DNA of 64,000 nucleotides from Metellina segmentata (Eukaryota > Arthropoda > Arachnida > Araneae > Tetragnathidae): contig OX375881.1 of NCBI GenBank assembly GCA_947359465.1, positions 123,639,967-123,703,966 of the forward strand, given 5' to 3'. Within the stretch, counting starts at the first letter, position 1. Each line of letters begins with the position of its first letter. The translations under genes were made by a program, and so were the position numbers. Of the stretch, positions 57,841 to 64,000 are shown piece after piece. Below the pieces are notes generated by a model that had not been told where the DNA came from, did not search any database, and saw only the letters and a list, made by a program, of their open reading frames with translations.

Positions 57841-58794
57841 AGACCACTTTTCCTCTCTAGTTTGGATATCTCCCCTGTCTTTATTATTTGCCGAAAAATG
57901 TCTTCCCCCTCCAAATTCTCTCTTTTCCCCTGGTTTGGCCTCAATTTTCTTGAAAGTTTGTCTTACACTTTCGTAATTATCCAGTTTTTCGGCTAACTCC
58001 GTAGCTTGCCTAAAATCTTCCCAGTTGTCTAAATAATGTTCTTTAACCTCAACCGGTACCCTCTTCTTAATTTGTTCTGTGAGCATTAATTCTTTAAGCG
58101 CATCGAAATCTCCAACCTCCATTGATTCAAACCAACTTTCCAAATAACCCCTGAGCTCATAAACCAGATCAGACCATAACGACCCTGATTTCCTAGAGTG
58201 CTCTTCAAATTTTAAACGTAGAGCAACCGAACTCAGTCTAAATATCTTCATCAACATTTTTTTATGTAACCATATTCGTCATTTTTTTCGATGGGTTCTT
58301 TCACTATTAATTCCGCTACATCGGCTTGCAACAACGGAATTAGCTGCGATACCCATGTATCTTCTTCAACCCTTTCTTTTTGGGCTTGTCGCTCAAATAC
58401 CATAAAGAACAGTGCTATGTCTAAACTTTTAGGATCAAATTTAGGAACCAAGTCTTTCAAATTAATTTTTTTTTGTGATTGTTTCTCTAGGCAGCGTACT
58501 GTTTGACTCAACACTAGCTACTTCGATTGCATGTCCTAGTCTTAACTTTTCCAATTCAAACTCTCGTTCCTCCCTAGCTATCCTATCAGCCCGTTCTTTA
58601 TCCGCTATCCTATCAGCCTGTTCTTATAAAATTCGTTCCAAGAACGCTTTTGCTGTCTCATCATCATATTCTGGCGCTCTCTCGATTGCCTTAATAATAT
58701 CTTTTACTAAAACCGCGTCCTCTACAACTACTTCGAATTCGGCTGCGAAAAGCCTTAGAATATTTTTCCTTTGTTTTTTAAGGAAATTAGCCAT
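57805..58794 (-). pseudogene. Array unit 7: Gag
   Basis: Start at 58794 without the 1-nt deletion. One ERADRIADK repeat fewer, a nonsense codon in the ILEEQ region near 58626, and frame changes in the T runs near 58258 and 58467. Confidence 0.85.
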
Positions 58795-59472
58795 AACCCT
58801 ACTTAATTACTCTACAAGGTAAAAATCCATAATAACAAAAATCACTTGAAGGATTCCAAAACTGTGTACTCCTAATCAAAACACGATAAAATTTTACACA
58901 TGAATTACATTACTTACAACCATGTAATCAAACTAACTACACTCATATAATCCAAAAAAAAAAATTCTTCAAAGCAAAACTCTGTTTGTCAACAAAACAT
59001 TAAAAATTTTCCTCAAAATCCCATTTTCTATTGCCTCTCAGAAATTACTATAAGGTAGGACTCACCCCTTTTCTGACTCTTTCTTCTTCTGGAACTCCAC
59101 ACACTTGGAAAACGCAGGCACCGGGTTTCTCTGGCGTCCATCTGGGCACAGGCGCAGGGTTTTCCAGAGAATTCTCCACTGGTCCGTTAAGCTTCCACGG
59201 TCACGAGCGCAGGGCCTTCCGGAGAACTTTCCACTGGTCCCGGGCTTTTCGACTACCCAGCAAGGCACCGACGTTGGGCTTTCCAGAGTCTGGCGTTCTC
59301 CTGCTCCTCAGAGCTAGTTCCTCAGAACTTTAGGGTCCTCTTGGCACGTCCACTCCTTCTGTCGAGCAGTATGTCCCTTTTGGACAATCACTAGATTCCG
59401 ACTATAAATCTCTGGATTCCGAGTTTATTTGACTTAAACTCTGTATCCGACCACTTGCCACCAGTTAGTAGC

Positions 59473-59982
59473 TGTGGTGTTTTTGGTACACCACACTACT
59501 ACCAATGGAGTGAGACTCAACGGTTTTCGTTTGATACAATTTAATTATGTCAAGAGAAGTTTTACATCAACTACTATGTACAATGGATTTTACAATCGAT
59601 GACAAACAGCCCGATTGTTCCTGTTCAAACAGTAAGTTACAAACTCTCACAGTTTGTCTCGTCTTCAACGGGGTTTGATGTCCCCGTGTAATTTTGCAGC
59701 GAGCTACCTCCTTCGCCACCTTCCTCTGTGGCTTCCCTAGCTCGAGTCCCCTTTCTTTCTTCTCGGGACAACAACCTTTTTTCTCCGCGTCGCCTCTGTT
59801 TCCAAATCACCTCCCCGTCAAGGGGTCTCAGATCCCCCACAAGTGCGAAAAAACCGACAACCGGCGGTTCTTCAAAAAGCCCCGCTGTCCGGTGGAAATC
59901 GGGGTGAACAAGAAACAGAGTCAGACCCTGAGTTGATTCCACACATGTGGCTGTCGGCTCCCTTGTGGACTACGATCTCACA
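59473..59982 (-). repeat. Array LTR 8 (outer, 5' side)
   Basis: 510 bp; ends at CACA and is followed by GAAT, the right copy of the array's target duplication. Confidence 0.9.
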
Positions 59983-60697
59983 GAATCCACGAAAATATTT
60001 TTTAATCAAAAATAATGTGTTTGCCTATCCCACCACAAGAATGGCGCTACTAGTCATTCACCATGTCGTCGACCAGTCAAAATATTGTAGGTTTCCATCA
60101 GAAATTCTGTCCAAAATTCATTCATTTAACTTCAAGGTTTTTTTTAACGTTTTTTTTCTTGTGTTATTGAAAAAATTCTCAGGCACAAGACCACACAAAT
60201 TAACATGGATTAATTAATTCTAACAAATATTTATTTTGTTTTTAAGGAACAGACGTATGATGTTTGGAAATAATTATAATTCCACAGTTTAATGAAAAAA
60301 TGAGTTCGGAACTAGCGCCTTTAGCTTGTTCACCTCACCTGAGTGCGCGAGAAAATATATTCGAAAATAACACTTCTTGAAAAAAATGAGTACGGAACTC
60401 GCGCGCTACCCCTGTGAAACCTTTGGCTTGCTAGGCGCGGAAATAATTTCAAATTCGAATTTTACATAATTTACCGAAACTTCCAATCTCTCCTATACTT
60501 CTGCTTTTGTACTGTGCAGCGCCTGCGGCGCGGTAACACATAGCCGCCTTTTGGGTCATTCGAAAAATTAAGAAGTTCCTTGTTACCATTTCTCAGCAAG
60601 TCTCCTTTTCTTACGCCTCTCGGCGGTGGACAGCACACGCTGATTCCTCGGCGAGCGGAGTTTTTATTGTTATTTTTCGTCACTACCTCCCTGTTGT
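59983..60697. other. Right flank of the array, no gene recognised
   Basis: Begins with the GAAT duplication and the rest of the tRNA-Trp-like T arm. Contains a pair of related stretches ('aaaaaatgagttcggaacta' at 60294, 'aaaaaatgagtacggaactc' at 60380) and a GC-rich 'gcgcctgcggcgc' palindrome near 60521. Confidence 0.4.
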
Positions 60698-60701
60698 TCC
60701 A

Positions 60702-61293
60702 GGAGGTATATTACCAAACTTTACCCGGAATAGAAGACATGGAGAAATTTTAAGTACGCTGATTCGTTGGTTTCAAACTGTCGACTATGATATGACTACG
60801 TGACATCATCATTAATGGCGATGCTTCACGTGGACTCTGTCATTATTCGGTAGTTTCTACTTGAACAGTATAGTAAAAACGAAAAACTCCCCTGATTCCG
60901 CCTTCTATTCTGTTCAAGGTCCCAAGTGTCATTTAAAGGTCAAATATGGATTATTTTTAATCATGCGTGTAGAATCTATACTGGAATTAAAACTAAACAG
61001 AAAACATTTACGATCAAATTACGAGTACATGGCACAAGCCGTTGAACTGTCACTTGGTAATCATCTAAAAGCTATCGCTTTCTGTTTTATTAGTATTCTA
61101 TTTTCGATCGAAGCAGTTACAACTTTTTTTTTCGCAAATGTTGCAAAGTAAATAGTGATACCTTTCACACATGCGGAGTGCGCACTGTGGGTGAGTGACG
61201 TCATAGATCTCGGAAAGAGAGATAGCAACGAATCAGCGGGCTTAAAATTTCCACATGTCTTCTATTCCAGGTAAAGGTTGGTATTATGCTTCC
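60702..61293. repeat. Foldback (inverted-repeat) element
   Basis: The left arm 60702-60775 ('cggaatagaagacatgg', 'aaattttaag', 'gctgattcgttg') is matched by the right arm 61222-61293 in inverted orientation, with weaker similarity further in. A third, direct partial copy is at 61494-61525. Confidence 0.65.
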
Positions 61294-61548
61294 GGAAGTG
61301 GGCACTTTGCGCGCCTGCTGCCTTCCTTGGCTGTGACAGCCGTTTCTCAGGCTACCTCTCCGGAATCGAACCCTGATTCCCCGTTACAGCTATGGTAGGC
61401 TCGTAACCTACCATCGACAGTTGATAGGGCAGACACTTGAAAGATACATCGCCGGGGATGCATGTAACAAACCTTTACTCGAGTATAAGATATCGAAAAA
61501 TTTTAAGCCCGCTGATTCGTTGGTTTTTTATATCGTCCTCTGTTGTTG

Positions 61549-62286
61549 CTGTAGTCGTGGTAAATGCGCCACATTATTCACTGACAATGCCACAAATTTT
61601 GTAGGAGCCCAATCCGAACTCAAGAAACTACATAATTTAGTAAAACGTCCAGATGTAGTTCTAGGTAATTATTTGGTCTCAGATGGCATTAATTGGAAAT
61701 TCATTCCGCCTGGAGCTCTAAATTTACCCTGGTAAGCTGGAGTAAAATCTTTCAAACATCATTTAAAAAGGGCAGTGGGTAAGCAAAATTTAATTTTAGA
61801 AGAATTTAGCATTTTAACTACGGAAATTGAGATTGAATTCACTACGGAATTCCAGACCACTTACCCCAATGTCATCGGATGTAAATGATTGTCAGGTATT
61901 AACTCAAAGCCATTTTCTCAATGGTCGACCTATTAATGCAATAGCTGAGCCTGAACTTATAGATACCCCTGACAACAGATTATCAAGCACAGAAAAATTA
62001 TCTCAGTTAATTTAGAAAAAATGGAAATTGGATTATTTAAGTAATTTACAACAAAGGCAAAAATGGCAAGTTTTAAAAAATGATTGAAAACTAGGAATGA
62101 TGGTCATTATAAAAGAAGATAACCTTCCCAGTTGTAAATGGGCATTGGGAAGAATCGCTGAAGTTATTCCTGGAAATGATGGGCATACATAAGAATTGTG
62201 AATGTACGTACGGCTCATGGGTTATTAAAAAGACCAATTTCCAAAATATACATTTTGCCAGTTGAAACTAGTAATACTGACAACTA
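61549..62286 (+). pseudogene. BEL/Pao Pol C-terminus: integrase core end and DUF5641
   Basis: 'TLFTDNATNFVGAQSELKKL' (integrase second Asp region) and 'INWKFIPPGALNLPW' (the W.FIPP.aPH.GG.W block, decayed), then a stop. Further frames give the EE..T....E region and 'LPSCKWALGRIAEVIPGNDG' (DUF5641, the usual C-terminus of Pao/BEL Pol). Several stops and frameshifts. Confidence 0.85.
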
Positions 62287-62512
62287 ATTCAGTATAATTC
62301 CTTTATACTCTACTACTATTTAATCCATTGAAAATTGTGTACATAATTGTATTATTTTGAATTAGTTACGTCAAATTTAGAAATTGCGTAATTACGAGTT
62401 TTGTCAATTCTAATAATTGTACAAGTAATTTGTGCTTTATAAGTTATTCTGAGTATTTAATTGAAAGATTATAACCCATATATATTATAATTAATTAGAA
62501 AATTGTAGAAAT

Positions 62513-62880
62513 TGTTGAATGCAAACATTTAACGTGGGATATTGGAGCCTCACGTCGCCACTCCTAGCGAGCCAATTGTGGCGCTATGTGGGTGTAATTT
62601 TTTTGTATTTTGTTCCATTTTCAGAAAAAAATTGTTTTTCGATGGTGGTCTCGTCCAATTCTCCCCTTATACGAGCTCTTGTGCTCATGCATTTATATCT
62701 GATGGTATTGTCTTCAGAGCTATGGTGCTGAATAACTTCAATTTGCACATATATCAAGTAATTAACTAAATAAAACTACAGTCAACTTTTATCGAACTAT
62801 TTCATATCTTGAAAAGACCAGACAGTGTTCATATCGTCGAGCCTTAGTACGGCTATATCGCTATTAAATTAGGACAGATT
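62513..62880 (+). repeat. Probable BEL/Pao LTR between pol end and gag start
   Basis: Starts TGTTGAATGCAAACATTTAA, a plausible LTR start, and lies between a pol end and a gag start in the same orientation. The right edge is uncertain. Confidence 0.4.
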
Positions 62881-62936
62881 GCAAATTCTCGCTACGCTTT
62901 CGATCCATCGAAAACAACTCTAATGAAGGTGTTCCA

Positions 62937-64000
62937 ATGAAAATTCCGCATTTCTTATGGAAAATTCTCGAGCGGAAACGCGAATCGCTAAAAACAAAAC
63001 TCTCCAAATTATTGGACTACTCAAGAAGAGAAGGTGTCCAAGCTGCTGATCTGATTGAAATCAAATCCAAAATGAAGGTTTTGACGGCTTCAAGCAACAC
63101 CTTAAAGAATATTCTAGATGAATCAAGAATTATAATTAAATCTGCATTATCTTTAAATGATGTACCTCCTAAATCCTCTATGGTGAATGTGAAACTTCCT
63201 GACATTCCTCTTCCTAAATTTTCTGGCCAGCTTGAAGACAGGAATCTTTTCAAGTTACAATTGAACTCCGTCATTGATGCTAATGACAATTTGAATGAAT
63301 CGCAGAAATTGTAAAATTTACAATCATCATTGAGCGGTTCAGCGAAGGAAATTCAAACTATGGAGGATTCTTATGCTTCATTATTCAGGGCATTAGAAGA
63401 ACGATATGACAATAATGATATGTTTGGAAAAAATGTATCATGAATCTGCTTTTGATTTACGGGGTTTAGTTGACAAATTGTTAAAGCATATTAGAGCTTT
63501 AAAATCATTGGATTTAGAATTAAATCAACTGAATGAGGGTATTCTCATAAATATTGTTCTTCAAAAGGTTGACAAATAAACCCGTAAACAATTCGAAATG
63601 TCATGGAAGTCAAAGAATTTACCCAACTGGGATGACTTTCTAAAAACGCGTTGTCAATTGCTAGAAAATATGCAATGGCAATCGGATCAGGTTAAATCAA
63701 AGTTGGTTAATAAGTCGGAAAGTTTTCTAGTAGACTCTAATGTTAATGCACATGCATGTGTTATTTGTAAATTAAAATCTCATCCTAATTTTAAATGCCC
63801 AGAATTGATAAAATTAAATGCTAAACAAAGATTTGATGTAGTTAAAAAACATAACTTGTGTTTAAATTGTTTAAGTAGTTCCTCGCACAGAGTTATTAAC
63901 TGCAAATCAAGGAATAGCTGTTTTATCAGTCACAAACGACACAATACCATTCTCTACGATTCGGAAAACGCGCAGAAAAATAAAGATCTTGCTACAGTAG
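62937..64000 (+). pseudogene. BEL/Pao Gag, partial and broken
   Basis: A coiled N-terminus ('ERKRESLKTKLSKLLDYSRR'), the DUF1759-type block ('LPDIPLPKFSGQLEDRNLFK', 'LQSSLSGSAKEIQ', 'ALEERYDNND') and a Cys-rich tail ('CVICKLKSHPNFKCPE', 'HNLCLNCLSSSSHRVINCKS'), the zinc-knuckle region of BEL gags. A nonsense codon at 63312-63314, a frameshift near 63435 and another stop near 63578 break it. It runs off the window end. Confidence 0.85.

Larger units (their letters stand above)
31595..59982 (-). mobile_element. Tandem LTR-sharing array of a deleted Ty3/gypsy element: 8 LTRs, 7 internals
   Basis: LTRs (about 510 bp, TGTG...CACA) alternate head-to-tail with internal segments of about 2.49 kb, period about 3.0 kb. 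The 4-bp sequence GAAT precedes the first LTR (31591-31594) and follows the last (59983-59986); no internal junction shows an extra duplication. Each internal segment has on the minus strand: leader, gag, an RNase H remnant, a polypurine tract. Protease, RT and integrase are missing. Two later DNA transposons interrupt segments 3 and 6. Every copy is coding-dead by itself. Confidence 0.9.

Noticed and set aside
31595..59982. CRISPR-like or satellite interpretation of the regular 3-kb period
   Set aside because: Units contain LTRs, a polypurine tract, gag and RNase H; the periodicity is fully explained by a tandem retroelement.

Overview
The window looks like an AT-rich arthropod nuclear genome, most likely a spider. 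This is inferred from the FMRFamide/B0563.6-type receptor, the DUF4817-type mariner transposase and the dense mix of Ty3/gypsy, BEL/Pao, piggyBac, Tc1 and tRNA-SINE repeats; no species-specific marker is visible. The only convincing host protein gene is one neuropeptide-type GPCR exon at 21.2-22.3 kb. Nearly everything else recognisable is transposable-element sequence, much of it nested, and it can be delimited by terminal repeats and target-site duplications (TSDs).

Layout. 0.5-1.0 kb: SINE fragments. 1.07-7.9 kb: a short Tc1 element (TA ends) split by a 6.3-kb PIF/Harbinger-like element (TTA duplication, 36-bp inverted repeats), itself sitting in a degenerate satellite. 8.8-9.25 kb: a degenerate 54-bp minisatellite. 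9.97-11.0 kb: a broken gypsy pol fragment interrupted by a 1.37-kb mariner-like element whose right end coincides with a 200-N assembly gap (12380-12579). 12.8-13.5 kb: unexplained, less AT-rich sequence. 13752-18908: a complete Ty3/gypsy retrotransposon on the minus strand with apparently identical 340-bp LTRs, GATC duplication, intact 1010-aa Pol and a Gag broken by one frame change. 20.3-22.3 kb: two SINEs and then the GPCR, whose 3' flank carries degenerate copies of its own last codons. 26.3-27.2 kb: a 462-bp tandem duplication containing a SINE. 29343-30419: a hAT deletion derivative with a perfect 8-bp duplication. 31.1-31.6 kb: tRNA-Val-like tandem repeats and a tRNA-Trp-like sequence.

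31595-59982 is the most striking region: a 28.4-kb head-to-tail array of 8 LTRs (about 510 bp) alternating with 7 internal segments (about 2.49 kb) of an internally deleted Ty3/gypsy element (gag fused to an RNase H fragment, minus strand). The whole array, not each unit, is bounded by one 4-bp duplication (GAAT). Shared disabling changes in units 1-5 indicate growth by recombination of an already dead unit. Two unrelated TTAA-inserting transposons later landed in it: a 5.4-kb piggyBac element (39145-44566) and a 1.45-kb Kolobok-like element (53641-55093). After the array come a foldback repeat (60.7-61.3 kb) and a BEL/Pao arrangement (pol end, probable LTR, gag start) that runs off the window end.

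There is no operon-like gene set. The functional questions are how the GPCR is spliced and terminated amid repeats, and how the LTR array formed.
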